A stretch of 54,923 bases of DNA from Roseateles toxinivorans. GTDB lineage: Bacteria > Pseudomonadota > Gammaproteobacteria > Burkholderiales > Burkholderiaceae_C. A model generated the notes under the pieces. The model was not told the DNA's origin. It saw only the letters and a program-made list of their open reading frames with translations, and searched no databases. The DNA lies in NCBI GenBank assembly GCA_945898095.1, contig CAMDHE010000015.1:1-54923 (forward strand). The letters are read 5' to 3'. Made by a program: the position numbers and the translations under genes. The stretch's first letter is position 1. Each line of letters starts with the position of its first letter. Below are positions 43,008 through 52,650 of the stretch, one piece after another.

Positions 43008-43870
43008 GTTTTCACCCCCACGCCCTTCGGGTAAGCGACCAGAATCACCAGCATCGCGACGACACTCAATGCCGGAGCCCATTCCGGCTTCCAGTAAAGA
43101 CCGGTCAAGCCTTCTGCGACGCCAAGAAAGACGCCGGCCAGCAAGGCGCCCGGCAAATTGCCGACGCCGCCGACGACGATGATGGTGAAGGCCTTGACCG
43201 TCAGGCTGAAGCCCATATAGGGATCGACCGGAAAGGACAGGACATAGAGCACGGCAGCGATGGCCACCGTGGCCGAGCCGAATGCGAATGTCATTGCTTT
43301 GATGCGCGTACTTTGCACACCGCAGATCTGCGCGCCGACAGCGTCCTGGGTGACTGCCCGCACGGCGCGCCCGAACCAACTGTGTTTGAGCAGCAAATGC
43401 ATGATCAGCGTCAGCAAGACGATGCCCGCCAGTATCAGCAACTGCGTCGTCGAAATGATGATGTCGCCGTACTCGATCACCGGCATCCGCAGCGGAATAT
43501 TGCGCTGCGTGGCGCCCGCGGCCTTCGCGGTCAGATCCGACAACATCATCAGCGTACCTACCGTCACAAGCACCGTACCCACCGTGCTCTCGAAATGGCT
43601 GCGCTGGGCCAGCGGCCGCAACAACAGGTGGTAGTACCCATAAGCAAAGATGAACATCAGCGGGCCCAGCAAGACGGCAATCAGCAAGGGATGAAGCTGC
43701 CAGGATGTGAAGGCCAGACTGGCCAGCACACCGCTGACTGCCAGCAAAGTGCCATGGGCAAAATTGAGAATGCGTGCAACGCCGTAGATCAACGACAGCC
43801 CGAACGCGACCAGCGCGTAGAGGCCACCGAGCAAGACGCCGCCGATCAGCACTTGAAGTAGCACCTCCAT
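43004..43870 (-). CDS. livH: LivH-type ABC transporter permease (importer 2)
   Basis: A membrane protein of 288 aa: GGVLLGGLYALVAFGLSLIYGVARILNFAHG is the typical LivH start, RAVTQDAVGAQICGVQ is the coupling loop, and VVGGVGNLPGALLAGVFLG is the conserved C-terminal segment. It lies 96 bp after the binding protein and overlaps livMG. Confidence 0.93.
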   Translation of the reverse strand: MEVLLQVLIGGVLLGGLYALVAFGLSLIYGVARILNFAHGTLLAVSGVLASLAFTSWQLHPLLIAVLLGPLMFIFAYGYYHLLLRPLAQRSHFESTVGTVLVTVGTLMMLSDLTAKAAGATQRNIPLRMPVIEYGDIIISTTQLLILAGIVLLTLIMHLLLKHSWFGRAVRAVTQDAVGAQICGVQSTRIKAMTFAFGSATVAIAAVLYVLSFPVDPYMGFSLTVKAFTIIVVGGVGNLPGALLAGVFLGVAEGLTGLYWKPEWAPALSVVAMLVILVAYPKGVGVKT

Positions 43871-43966
43871 GTCAGCCCCCGACCACCCAAAGTACCCGCC
43901 GCGCCCGCGCGGAAAAGCGCGCCCGAAATCTATGTTGTCGCATCTCTGCTCTCCTGCTGCTTTGCC

Positions 43967-45175
43967 TTACTGCTGCCAGGTCGGCGAAGGCCAGATCAAC
44001 TTGCCGGTCGCCACTTCCGGTGGCCAAACGACATTGACCTTCCCGTTCTGCATCTGCACGGTGAAGGCACCGGTATTCGGGAAGCCCTTCTCGTCAAAAG
44101 TGACATCGCCCGCCGGACTCTTGAAGGTGCCCTTGAACAGCGCTTCCTTGACTCTTTCGCGGTCGACCACGCCGGCCTTCTCGATGGCTTGCACCATCGT
44201 CAGATAGGACGTCAGCCGCCCGAGCGTCCAGATGTAATCGAACATCGTCACATCGGAGCGCTTCATCACCGTTTCGACCAGATCGCTGTAATCACCCTTC
44301 ACGCCCGGATACCAGGAGAGCTCACCGGTCATGCCCTCGATATCCTTGCCGACCTGACGAAACAGCGCGCCGGTCAGCATCGTGTGATGGACATCCATGG
44401 CGCGAACACGCAGCTGGCGCATCTGCTGCACCAGCGGCACCGAGGCGTTGTCGTAGGAGGCGATATAGACGATGTCGGCTTTGGCCGCGCGCACCTTGGC
44501 AATCAAGGCAGTGAAATCCTTCATCTCTGGCGAGAAGGTTTCGTTACCCAGCACCTTCAAGCCCTGCGCCTCGGCCTTCTTGATCCAGGTCGCGCTGATG
44601 CCCTTCATGACCGGGTTGTCATGGGTGATGAAGTAGATCGACTGGGGCTGCGGACTGACTTTCGTAATCATGTCGAAGTAGCGCGCTGACCAGTTCGGCA
44701 CGACCGGGAACGGCGTGCCCCAGATGTACTTGAGGCCGCGCTCATAAACAGATGGGGTGGCAACGTTGGCCATCACCATCGGGATCTTGTGCTTGTCGGC
44801 GATCGGCGGCACCGGTCCGCCCAAACTGCTCCAGTCTGGTCCGACAAAGAAGTCCACGTTGTCGACCGTGGCCATTTTTTCGTACAACTGCAAAGCTGTG
44901 GCGGGCACGCTCTGATCGTCATAAATGACAAACTTCAGCGGCAACTTCTTGCCGCAGCTTTTCACCATCACGCCGCCTGTCTTGTTGACCTCCTCGGCGA
45001 ATACCTCGGTCAACTTGCGCCAGCGGTCGGCCAGGGTGGAGAAGGGGCCGGTTTCCGAAATCGTCGTCCCGAGCAAGATCGGATCGCTGCAGGAGTTCAG
45101 CTTGGCCAAGGCAGGGCCTGACATCAGCAATGCCAATCCGGCTGTAGCAAGGATTCGAGTAACGCAATATTTCAT
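43967..45175 (-). CDS. Periplasmic substrate-binding protein (importer 2)
   Basis: A protein of 402 aa with a signal peptide (ILATAGLALLMSGPALAK) and Peripla_BP_6 fold (ILLGTTISETGPFSTLADRW, VDFFVGPDWSSLGG). A Cys pair after the signal (NSCSDP and KSCGKK) may form a disulfide. ATG 45175 follows GGAGA. It lies 29 bp after the UbiD-family gene, which suggests that the decarboxylase substrate or a precursor is what this importer carries. Confidence 0.9.
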   Translation of the reverse strand: MKYCVTRILATAGLALLMSGPALAKLNSCSDPILLGTTISETGPFSTLADRWRKLTEVFAEEVNKTGGVMVKSCGKKLPLKFVIYDDQSVPATALQLYEKMATVDNVDFFVGPDWSSLGGPVPPIADKHKIPMVMANVATPSVYERGLKYIWGTPFPVVPNWSARYFDMITKVSPQPQSIYFITHDNPVMKGISATWIKKAEAQGLKVLGNETFSPEMKDFTALIAKVRAAKADIVYIASYDNASVPLVQQMRQLRVRAMDVHHTMLTGALFRQVGKDIEGMTGELSWYPGVKGDYSDLVETVMKRSDVTMFDYIWTLGRLTSYLTMVQAIEKAGVVDRERVKEALFKGTFKSPAGDVTFDEKGFPNTGAFTVQMQNGKVNVVWPPEVATGKLIWPSPTWQQ

Positions 45176-45204
45176 CTTTGTCTCCGTTTGTGGTTGAGGG
45201 TCAA

Positions 45205-46662
45205 TCAGTGATCTGTTTCGGAAAGCGTTGTGCCTATCAACGCGGCGTGGCCGGAAGCGGCGATGACGCTGTCGAGGTCAAGCTCGCTCGCACCCGGGAT
45301 ACGCACCCGGGTAAACACATGGCCGGCTGAGCTCAGTGGCTTGGTCGCGTCGAGTCCCATCTTGGCGCTGAGGCCCTGCATCTCCAGCGGCGGCTTGTTG
45401 CCAGGAAATTGCGTCGTCGTCGATGGATCCAGCGCCGAGCCCTGTGCGCCGCTGATCACGACCAGATCCCGGTCGGCTTGAAAGCGCGTGGCCACGGCCC
45501 ATTCCACTTCGGCCGGGTCATGCACGTTGACATCCTCATCGACGACGATCACTTGCTTGATGTCGTAATGCCCGCCGAACGCGCCAAGGATGACGTTTTT
45601 CGGTTCGCCTTCGCGCCGTTTCACCATCTGTACATGCAGGTGGTAGCGGGCCACGCCACCGACCGAAAGATGCACATCGGTGACACCCGGAAAGCTGCGT
45701 TTCAGGTGCGACAGCAGGGTCGCTTCGCGGGGAATTGCGCCCAGCAGCAGATGTTCCATCTCGGCCGGAATGATGGTGTGGAAGATCGGCGCGCGGCGCT
45801 GCGTCATCACGTCGATCACGATCACCTCGCGATCCTCTCGGGCGCTGTAATACTTGGGAAACTCACCAAACGGACCCTCGGGCTCGCGCAATCCTGGCAG
45901 GATTCGCCCTTCGATGACGATCTCGGCATCGGCCGGTACGCGCACTTCGTTGCTGATGCACTTGACCACTGGCAAGGGTCGGCCCTGAAGCGCACCAGCG
46001 ATCTCCAGCTCATCGCAGTCAATCGGCGCAATAGCCTGGGACGCCAGCGCAGTCAGTGGATCAACACCGATGACGATCGCGATCTCGAGTGCCTGCCCCT
46101 GAGCTTCGGCCGCGCCAAAGAAATTGTGCAAATGGCGTGGCAGCATCAAGATACCCATGCGATCGCGGTCGTGGATCTGGATGCGGTTGATCGATACGTT
46201 CTGCACGCCGGTTTTCGGGTTCCGCGCAATCACCAGTCCGGCGGTGATGTAGGCGCCGTCGTCATGCTCGCTGTGCGTCGGGATCGGCAACAAGGTCCTG
46301 ATATCGGCCTGCCCATCGGAAAAATGGTGCACCAATTGCTGTACCGGCGCTTCGCCATAGGCAAGCTCGCGCCATGGCAGCGGATGGTCGGCTGCCGCAC
46401 TGAAGCGCTGCAGCAGTTGCGGCTCGGGCACCCCCATCGCTTCGGCAATCCAGGCCCGCTTCGACATGAAGCCGGAAACTACCGGAATGGCATGCCCGTC
46501 AGGTTCCGGAAACAGCGCGGCCTGCCGTCCGTCGAGTCGCTTGGCAATGGCCGCCAGTTCATGCTTGAGCGCGACGCCTGGCTTGAGCGTCGTCAGCCGA
46601 TCAGTGGCGGCCAAATGGCGCAGCCAATCGCGCAGGCTGGTGAACGGAGTCGTCGTCGTCAT
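45205..46662 (-). CDS. UbiD-family (prFMN-dependent) decarboxylase
   Basis: A protein of 485 aa of the UbiD family, which uses prenylated FMN to decarboxylate unsaturated or aromatic acids. Visible are the cofactor region NVSINRIQIHDRDRMGILM-type sequence, and EGPFGEFPKYYSA with the conserved acidic residues. FLSHLKRSFPGVTDVHL-like sequence (LLSHLKRSFPGVTDV) is also present. No ubiX (prenyltransferase) lies in the window, so the cofactor must come from elsewhere. Beside an acyl-CoA synthetase, a phthaloyl-CoA-type decarboxylation or a free-acid reaction are both possible. ATG 46662 is the only good start; the gap to the upstream gene is 59 bp. Confidence 0.92.
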   Translation of the reverse strand: MTTTTPFTSLRDWLRHLAATDRLTTLKPGVALKHELAAIAKRLDGRQAALFPEPDGHAIPVVSGFMSKRAWIAEAMGVPEPQLLQRFSAAADHPLPWRELAYGEAPVQQLVHHFSDGQADIRTLLPIPTHSEHDDGAYITAGLVIARNPKTGVQNVSINRIQIHDRDRMGILMLPRHLHNFFGAAEAQGQALEIAIVIGVDPLTALASQAIAPIDCDELEIAGALQGRPLPVVKCISNEVRVPADAEIVIEGRILPGLREPEGPFGEFPKYYSAREDREVIVIDVMTQRRAPIFHTIIPAEMEHLLLGAIPREATLLSHLKRSFPGVTDVHLSVGGVARYHLHVQMVKRREGEPKNVILGAFGGHYDIKQVIVVDEDVNVHDPAEVEWAVATRFQADRDLVVISGAQGSALDPSTTTQFPGNKPPLEMQGLSAKMGLDATKPLSSAGHVFTRVRIPGASELDLDSVIAASGHAALIGTTLSETDH

Positions 46663-46721
46663 GTTTGCCCGATCAATCGATTATTGGCAACCTACTGTTG
46701 CGAGCCATAGATTGGCTTTCA

Positions 46722-48278
46722 TCAGTGGGTCTCCGGCAAAGTCGGACGCCCGGCAACCGGCGCAGCGACGACATAGTCGCCCGCAACCAGTTTGCGACGC
46801 AGCACCTTGCCGACCGGCGACTTTGGAATTTCCTGCACGAACACATAGTCGCGAGGGCGTTTGAAATTGATCAGATCCGAATTGCGGCAATGCGCATCCA
46901 GGGTCGCCGCGTCAAGCTGACCACGCGATTTCACAAAGGCCACGACTTTCTGGCCCCAGCGCGGATCGGCCAGGCCGGCTACTGCGACATCGTCAACCGC
47001 CGGGTGCAGCGAGAGTACGGATTCGATGTCGACAGGCGAAATATTTTCCCCGCCGCTGATGATCATGTCGTCGATCCGCCCGGTGACAAACAGATCGCCA
47101 TCGGTATCGAAATAGCCTGTGTCACCTGTGAAGTACCAGCCTTCGCGCAGGCTCTTGGCGTTCGCATCGGGCCGGTTGTGATAGCCCTCGAAAGCCTCGT
47201 CGCTGAGCAGATCGGCAATGATCTGCCCCTCTTCAAGCGGTGCGGCGAGTTGCCCGACACAAGCAGCGTCAAGCTTGATCACCCGCAAGCGCGTATTGAT
47301 GCCAGCTCGGCCTGCCGAGCCGGCCTTGGCCAGCGCGCGCTGATTGACCGCCATCGTGTAGATTTCGGAGCTGCCGTAATGATTGACAAAAAGTTCCGGC
47401 TGAAATGCTGCTTGCAGACGCAGCAGCAATGCATCGTGCATCGGCGCGCCGGCAAAACCGAGCTTGCGCACCGAACTGATATCGGTCGTCGCGAAATCAG
47501 GATGCGCCAGCAGATCGTGGAACAGCGTCGGCACCAGATAGAGATGGCTGACGCGTTCGGTTGCGATTTTCTGCAAAGCCTGCCCAGCCTCAAAGCGCGC
47601 CTGACAGACAAAGCGGCCGTCGAGCAAGGCCAGGGTCAGCAGCGAGCGCACCCCCATCGTGTGATAAAGCGGCATCACGCCAAGCGTGCATTCGCCGTAG
47701 CCAAAGCAGTTCTGCGCCACATGGGCCAGCGCAGCAATGCGCTCGGCACGCTGTCGCCGCGGCACACCCTTGGGTGTACCGGTCGTACCCGAGGTGAAAA
47801 GCATCAGGGACAGGTCTTCCGCATTGGCCAGAGCTTGCGGCTCGCAAGCCCCGCCCATGCAGACATCGAAATGCAAGTTGCCGCCCTGAGCTTCGCCGAC
47901 CGCGACGCGCATCACGCCCGCAGCCAGCAGCGATGACATGACCGCCTGTTCGGAGGCAGCTTCGAATATCAGCAGCCTGGCGCCGGAATTGACAAGGCCA
48001 AAGTCGATTTCATCGGACTTGGCACGCCAGTTCAAGGGCGTCATGACGATGCCGGCGAACTGGCAGGCCCAATGAATTGTGGCTGCCTCGGCGCGATTCT
48101 GCAGCAAGGTCAACAGATGGTCTCCGCGCTTTAACCCCAGCTCAAGCAAGCCGCGTTGCGCTGCTCCGATCCGCAAAGCCCATTGAGAATAGGTGAGGCG
48201 CAGTTCGCCGTCGACCAGTGCGACCGCATTGGGCGCTCTTTCAAGGCTTTGCAGAAAAGTTCGTCCGAGGTCAAGCAT
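46722..48278 (-). CDS. Acyl-CoA synthetase (AMP-binding family)
   Basis: A protein of 518 aa of the adenylate-forming family. The P-loop is LFTSGTTGTPKGVP, the A5 region is NHYGSSEIYT, the A7/A8 region is YFTGDTGYFDTDGDLFVTGR followed by IDDMIISGGENI, and the catalytic Lys is in KSPVGKVLRRKL. It activates a carboxylic acid to its CoA thioester. It overlaps the 2Fe-2S subunit gene by 8 bp, so it is coupled to the Mo hydroxylase. The substrate is probably the compound hydroxylated by, or imported for, this operon. Confidence 0.92.
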   Translation of the reverse strand: MLDLGRTFLQSLERAPNAVALVDGELRLTYSQWALRIGAAQRGLLELGLKRGDHLLTLLQNRAEAATIHWACQFAGIVMTPLNWRAKSDEIDFGLVNSGARLLIFEAASEQAVMSSLLAAGVMRVAVGEAQGGNLHFDVCMGGACEPQALANAEDLSLMLFTSGTTGTPKGVPRRQRAERIAALAHVAQNCFGYGECTLGVMPLYHTMGVRSLLTLALLDGRFVCQARFEAGQALQKIATERVSHLYLVPTLFHDLLAHPDFATTDISSVRKLGFAGAPMHDALLLRLQAAFQPELFVNHYGSSEIYTMAVNQRALAKAGSAGRAGINTRLRVIKLDAACVGQLAAPLEEGQIIADLLSDEAFEGYHNRPDANAKSLREGWYFTGDTGYFDTDGDLFVTGRIDDMIISGGENISPVDIESVLSLHPAVDDVAVAGLADPRWGQKVVAFVKSRGQLDAATLDAHCRNSDLINFKRPRDYVFVQEIPKSPVGKVLRRKLVAGDYVVAAPVAGRPTLPETH

Positions 48279-48774
48279 TTGCGACCTCCATCACTGCGGC
48301 CACGATCGGCGCGTAGCCGGTGCAGCGACAGAGGTGGCCGGAGAGCATCTCGCGCACCTCGTCTTCAGTCGGTCTGCGGCTGGCAGCCTCCAAGCGCGCC
48401 AACCAGTCAACGCAGGACATCAGAATACCGGCAGTACAAAAACCGCATTGCAGCGCATGATGACGCTTGAACGCCGACTGCAATTCGCTCAGCCGGCCAT
48501 CCGTCCCGGCCAACCCTTCAACCGTGTCGACCTTGCGGCCATCGACTTGAACTGCCAAGGTCAGACAGGAGCGGCTGGCAATCCCGTCGATCAAGACCGT
48601 GCAGGCACCGCAAACGCCATGCTCACAACCGACATGGGTTCCGGTTGCGCCGAGTTGCTGGCGTAGAAAATCACTCAACAGCAGCCGCGGCGCGGCCAGC
48701 GCCTGCCGCTGTCTGCCATTCAATTGCAGCGACACCCGATGCTGGATCGCCTGGTGAAGAATTGTCGATGTCAT
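48271..48774 (-). CDS. 2Fe-2S small subunit of the third Mo hydroxylase
   Basis: A protein of 167 aa with two 2Fe-2S sites: CEHGVCGACTVLIDG with a later SC, and CGFC...CRCTG. It overlaps the FAD subunit stop by 4 bp (ATGA). The order large-medium-small differs from both the S-L-M operon and the two-subunit enzyme elsewhere in the window. Confidence 0.93.
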   Translation of the reverse strand: MTSTILHQAIQHRVSLQLNGRQRQALAAPRLLLSDFLRQQLGATGTHVGCEHGVCGACTVLIDGIASRSCLTLAVQVDGRKVDTVEGLAGTDGRLSELQSAFKRHHALQCGFCTAGILMSCVDWLARLEAASRRPTEDEVREMLSGHLCRCTGYAPIVAAVMEVANA

Positions 48775-49601
48775 GAGGACCTTTGCTGCAGCGCTTGTGC
48801 AACCGCCCGGCTGCCGAGACGGCGCACCAGATGGCGGCGCGTGGTGGCGCTGATATGTGGATCGCTCCGGGCGTCCAGAGCCCAGGCAAATTCGTTCAAT
48901 GCATCGTCCAGGGCAGCGCCTTCGAGCAAGGGGAAGTCACGCGCAACTGGCCGGTCAGCAACCCCACCGACGGCCACCCGCAAGCTCCCTGCATCGGCCA
49001 CCACGGCTACCGCACAGACCGCAAAGTCACCATGCCGGCGCGAATATTCGGCAAAGCCGAAGGTCTGCCCCGGCTTGGCCAAGGGCAAGCGAACGGACTC
49101 GAGCAATTCGTCTGCCGCGCGAGCAGTGCTCAGCATGCCCTTGAAGAAATCGTCGGCTGCAAGCAAGCGTTTCTTGCGGGACGAACGGAGCAACACCTGA
49201 CCTCGCAACGCCAGCAGGCACAAGGGCAGTTCGGCCGATGGGTCGGCATGCGCGATCGATCCACAGAAAGTGCCGCGATTGCGAATCTGGAAATGTGAAA
49301 TATGCGGAAACGCCATGGCCAGCAAGGGCAACTGCTGCGCCAATTGCGGGCGCCATTCGACACAAGACTGGGTGGCTGCAGCGTTGACCCGCAGGTGCTG
49401 TTCAGTGACGTCAACCCGGGCCAGTTCGGCGCTGCGCGAAATGTCGATCAAGAGCCTGGGTTGGGCCAGGCGCATATTCAAAACCGCCATCAGCGATTGC
49501 CCCCCGGCCAAGATGCGGGCATCTTCTCCATGCTTTGCCAGCAAGTCGCAGACCTCAGCGAGGCTGTCAGCGCGCACATAGTCAAAAGCTGCCGGTTTCA
49601 T
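48771..49601 (-). CDS. FAD-binding medium subunit of the third Mo hydroxylase
   Basis: A protein of 276 aa with ILAGGQSLMAVLNMRLAQP and the second FAD motif NRGTFCGSIAHADPSAELPL. The extra 4Fe-4S insertion of 4-hydroxybenzoyl-CoA reductase HcrB is absent, so a benzoyl-CoA-type reductase is not supported. ATG 49601 overlaps the large-subunit stop (ATGA). Confidence 0.93.
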   Translation of the reverse strand: MKPAAFDYVRADSLAEVCDLLAKHGEDARILAGGQSLMAVLNMRLAQPRLLIDISRSAELARVDVTEQHLRVNAAATQSCVEWRPQLAQQLPLLAMAFPHISHFQIRNRGTFCGSIAHADPSAELPLCLLALRGQVLLRSSRKKRLLAADDFFKGMLSTARAADELLESVRLPLAKPGQTFGFAEYSRRHGDFAVCAVAVVADAGSLRVAVGGVADRPVARDFPLLEGAALDDALNEFAWALDARSDPHISATTRRHLVRRLGSRAVAQALQQRSS

Positions 49602-52567
49602 GCGCCCATCCATTTCAGCAGGCGTTGCCACCAACCAAGCCGCGGGCCTGCGGCCTGACGCCCGAGAGACTCAAACAACTGCGCCACAATGATGCGGGCC
49701 GCGCCTTCGAGCATGCGGCTGCCGACCATCGCCACCTTGCCGCCTACTTGCGCCTGATAGTCATAATTCAGGCGGCAGCCGCTGGCCGTGGCTTCCAGCG
49801 TGACCAGTCCATTTCCGGCACCGCTGCCGAGTGATGACAGGCCGCTGCCGGCCAGCCTCAAGCGGCGAGGCGGGTCAATGTCTGACAACTCGATCGTGGC
49901 CTGATACCGGGCCTTGATCAGCCCGACACCGATGGTCACATCGGCAAGATAGCGGTGCGGGCCGGTGGCTGTCAGTGCATGACAGCCCGGGATCACCCTG
50001 GCCAATGCCAGCGGATCCAGCAGAATCGCAAAGACCTGCTCCGGCGTGGCAGCGATCTCGACCATGCCCTGGGCTTGCAGAGACAGTCCGCCAGGAATTG
50101 AAGGCGCCGCGGCCGGTGCCTGCTCAGGTGCCGGGTCGGCAGTCCCGAGCAGGTCCAGGACCTTCGATGGCGTCAGTGGCAACCGCACATCGGTCAGGTC
50201 GTGCTGCGGTCGCAGCGCATCGGCAAAGGCGTTGGCGATGCAGACCGGGGTGCTCATATTGTTGCCTTCGCCCAGTCCCTTGGCACCCAAGGGCGTGAAT
50301 GGCGACGGGGTCTGCAGATGGACGATCAGCGGCGTGGGCACTTCACAGGCTGTCGGCATCAGGTAATCGGCCAGGCTGCCTGACTGAAAACTGCCATCTG
50401 CGCCATAGCTGAACTCTTCGAACAAGGCCGCGCCAAGACCTTGCGCGAATGCGCCGCAGATCTGCCCATCAGCCAGCGCCGGATTCAGCAGGCGCCCGGC
50501 GTCATGGGCGGTGATATAGCGGTCGACCCGGACTGCGCCGGTATCCGGGTCGACTTCGAGTCCGCAGACATCGAACACGAACCCATAGGCGGCTGAGGTA
50601 TTGACCCGATCTTGCGCGTCAGGCGCGCCAAGGGTTTCGGGGGTCCAGAAGACCGTTTCACGCAAGCCGGGGTTGAGTCCCTGCGGCAACAATGCCGGCG
50701 CCCAATGCGGGCTGGCGGCCAGCCGGGTGAAGGGTTGGCTCTGGGTTGGATTATCAAGATTGAAAATCGCACCGTCGGCAAAACCGATCTGCCCCGCATT
50801 GCAACCGAACTGTGCCGCCGCGACCGCTGCCAGTTTGTCGCGCAGCCGGACTGCAGCCAGGTGCACGGTCCCCGCCACTGCCCCGGCAAAACGACTCGAA
50901 TAATTGCCTGCCGCCACCGACCAGGCGTCCTTGGCCGTATCGAACTCGACATTGACCATCACCTGACCGGGTTGCAAACCCAGTACATCGGCGACGACTT
51001 GGGAGCAAACCGTCATATGCCCCTGACCGGCAGGCGCTGAGGCGATCGTCACATTGATGCCACCGAGCAGATCGATGGCCACCGTGGCAGCGGCTATTGC
51101 ACCGTTTTTCGGACCGGCTTTGGCGCGCTGTTCAGCCGTCAGCACGGTGCTGATATAGCCCATATTGGAAACCGATGGCTCGACGATTGCGGCCAAGCCG
51201 ATGCCATAGAGCTTGCCGGACGCGCGGGCCGCCAACTGACGCTCGCGCAACCCTTGTCCCGCGGCGGCAGCCAGGGCCATGTCCATCAAGCGCGCATAGT
51301 CGCCCGAGTCGAGCAAGGCCCCGGCTGCGGCGCGGAACGGGAATTGATCGGAACGGACGAAGTTGAGCCGTCGCAGTTCAACAGGATCAATCGCCAGTTC
51401 AACCGAGATCCGGTCGATCAAGCGCTCCAGCGCGTAGTAGACCTGCGGGCCGCCAAAGCCTCGGACCAGTCCGGTCGGGGTCTTGTTGGTGACGACTACG
51501 CGGTTGCGTACGGCAAGATGGGCGATGTCGTAGGCGCCGGTCAGACAGCCATGCATGCGATAGAAAGTGGCCGGTTCGGGCGCGCGCAGATAGGCGCCGA
51601 CCTCGTCGACCTGATCCCAGCGCAAGGCCAGGATGCGACCATCATCCTGGACCGCGGCCTCAATCGTCGTCAGGCGCGCGGTCGCCGAAGTCGCTGCGCT
51701 CAAATGCTCAAGCCGATCCTCAACCCATTTGACCGGTGCGCCCGCCTTGCGCGAGGCCAGGCACATCAGAACGATGGAAGGGAAGACCGCCTGCTTGACG
51801 CCAAAACTGCCGCCCGAATCGCGCGGCACCTTGTGGCGCAGCTTGTTGCCCGCCACCTTCAGCGACATGGCCATCACCGCATGCAAGGAGAACGGCCCCA
51901 TGAAATTGGAAACTACGTCGTAGCCTTCGTCGCCGCTCAAATGTTCGGCAATCACCACACCGCATTCGATCGGGGTGCAGCTGTTGCGCGGGTAATGCAC
52001 CGTTGCCTGCACCTGACGAGCGCTCTTGAAAGCAAGCTCGGGATCGCCGTATTTGAACTCGCGTTCGGACACCACGTTGCTGCCGACAGCGTCGTGCAGC
52101 AAGGTGGTATCCGCGCGCAGCGCCTGCTCGATCTCGACGACGGCCGGCAGCGGTGCGTAATCGACCCGAATCAATTCGAGTGCGTCTTCGGCGATATAGC
52201 GGTCCTCGGCGACGACCACGGCTACCGGTTCGCCGACATGGCGTACCCGATCGATTGCCAAAGCCCATTGCGCCATCGGCTGCTTCACGCCGACTACAAA
52301 TGGCTTTGACCAACGCTGTACATCTTCACCGGTCAAGACGGCATGCACGCCGCGCAAGTTCAGCGCGGCGGCCGCGTCGATGGCCAGCAGCCTTGCATGG
52401 GCATAGGGTGACCGCAACACGGCAGCATGCATTGTCCCGGGCTTGCTGCCCAGATCGTCAGCATAGGTTCCGCGACCGCAGAGCAAGGCAGCATCTTCCA
52501 GTCGCTCAAGGCGCTGGCCGACGAACCCTTCAGCTTTCGCTGCAGGCGGTTCATGCAGTCCGTACAT
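49598..52567 (-). CDS. Mo hydroxylase large subunit fused to a C-terminal CoxG (SRPBCC) domain
   Basis: A protein of 989 aa. Residues 1 to about 800 form the molybdopterin large subunit (RLERLEDAALLCGRGTYADD, active-site loop GLVRGFGGPQ, catalytic Glu in GAKGLGEGNN). After an Ala/Pro linker, residues about 826-989 are a CoxG-type SRPBCC domain (VEIAATPEQVFAILLDPLAL, GCRLNYDYQAQVGGKVAMVG). The domain lacks the transmembrane helix of free-standing CoxG and ends in an amphipathic WWQRLLKWMG. ATG 52567 has GAGGAG upstream, so the earlier in-frame start at 52624 is not used. The active-site loop differs from form II CoxL, hence a different substrate. No coxDE-like genes accompany it. Confidence 0.9.
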   Translation of the reverse strand: MYGLHEPPAAKAEGFVGQRLERLEDAALLCGRGTYADDLGSKPGTMHAAVLRSPYAHARLLAIDAAAALNLRGVHAVLTGEDVQRWSKPFVVGVKQPMAQWALAIDRVRHVGEPVAVVVAEDRYIAEDALELIRVDYAPLPAVVEIEQALRADTTLLHDAVGSNVVSEREFKYGDPELAFKSARQVQATVHYPRNSCTPIECGVVIAEHLSGDEGYDVVSNFMGPFSLHAVMAMSLKVAGNKLRHKVPRDSGGSFGVKQAVFPSIVLMCLASRKAGAPVKWVEDRLEHLSAATSATARLTTIEAAVQDDGRILALRWDQVDEVGAYLRAPEPATFYRMHGCLTGAYDIAHLAVRNRVVVTNKTPTGLVRGFGGPQVYYALERLIDRISVELAIDPVELRRLNFVRSDQFPFRAAAGALLDSGDYARLMDMALAAAAGQGLRERQLAARASGKLYGIGLAAIVEPSVSNMGYISTVLTAEQRAKAGPKNGAIAAATVAIDLLGGINVTIASAPAGQGHMTVCSQVVADVLGLQPGQVMVNVEFDTAKDAWSVAAGNYSSRFAGAVAGTVHLAAVRLRDKLAAVAAAQFGCNAGQIGFADGAIFNLDNPTQSQPFTRLAASPHWAPALLPQGLNPGLRETVFWTPETLGAPDAQDRVNTSAAYGFVFDVCGLEVDPDTGAVRVDRYITAHDAGRLLNPALADGQICGAFAQGLGAALFEEFSYGADGSFQSGSLADYLMPTACEVPTPLIVHLQTPSPFTPLGAKGLGEGNNMSTPVCIANAFADALRPQHDLTDVRLPLTPSKVLDLLGTADPAPEQAPAAAPSIPGGLSLQAQGMVEIAATPEQVFAILLDPLALARVIPGCHALTATGPHRYLADVTIGVGLIKARYQATIELSDIDPPRRLRLAGSGLSSLGSGAGNGLVTLEATASGCRLNYDYQAQVGGKVAMVGSRMLEGAARIIVAQLFESLGRQAAGPRLGWWQRLLKWMGA

Positions 52568-52650
52568 TTGTCTCCTCATGCACCCGAGCGAGGTTCGCTC
52601 AATTGGTAGCTTGATTTTGAGCAATCAAGCTGCCGAGGTGCTAACGCAGG

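Noticed and set aside
48271-52567. 4-hydroxybenzoyl-CoA reductase (HcrABC), suggested by the neighbouring CoA ligase
   Set aside because: The FAD subunit is short and lacks the extra 4Fe-4S insertion, and the large subunit has a fused CoxG domain.
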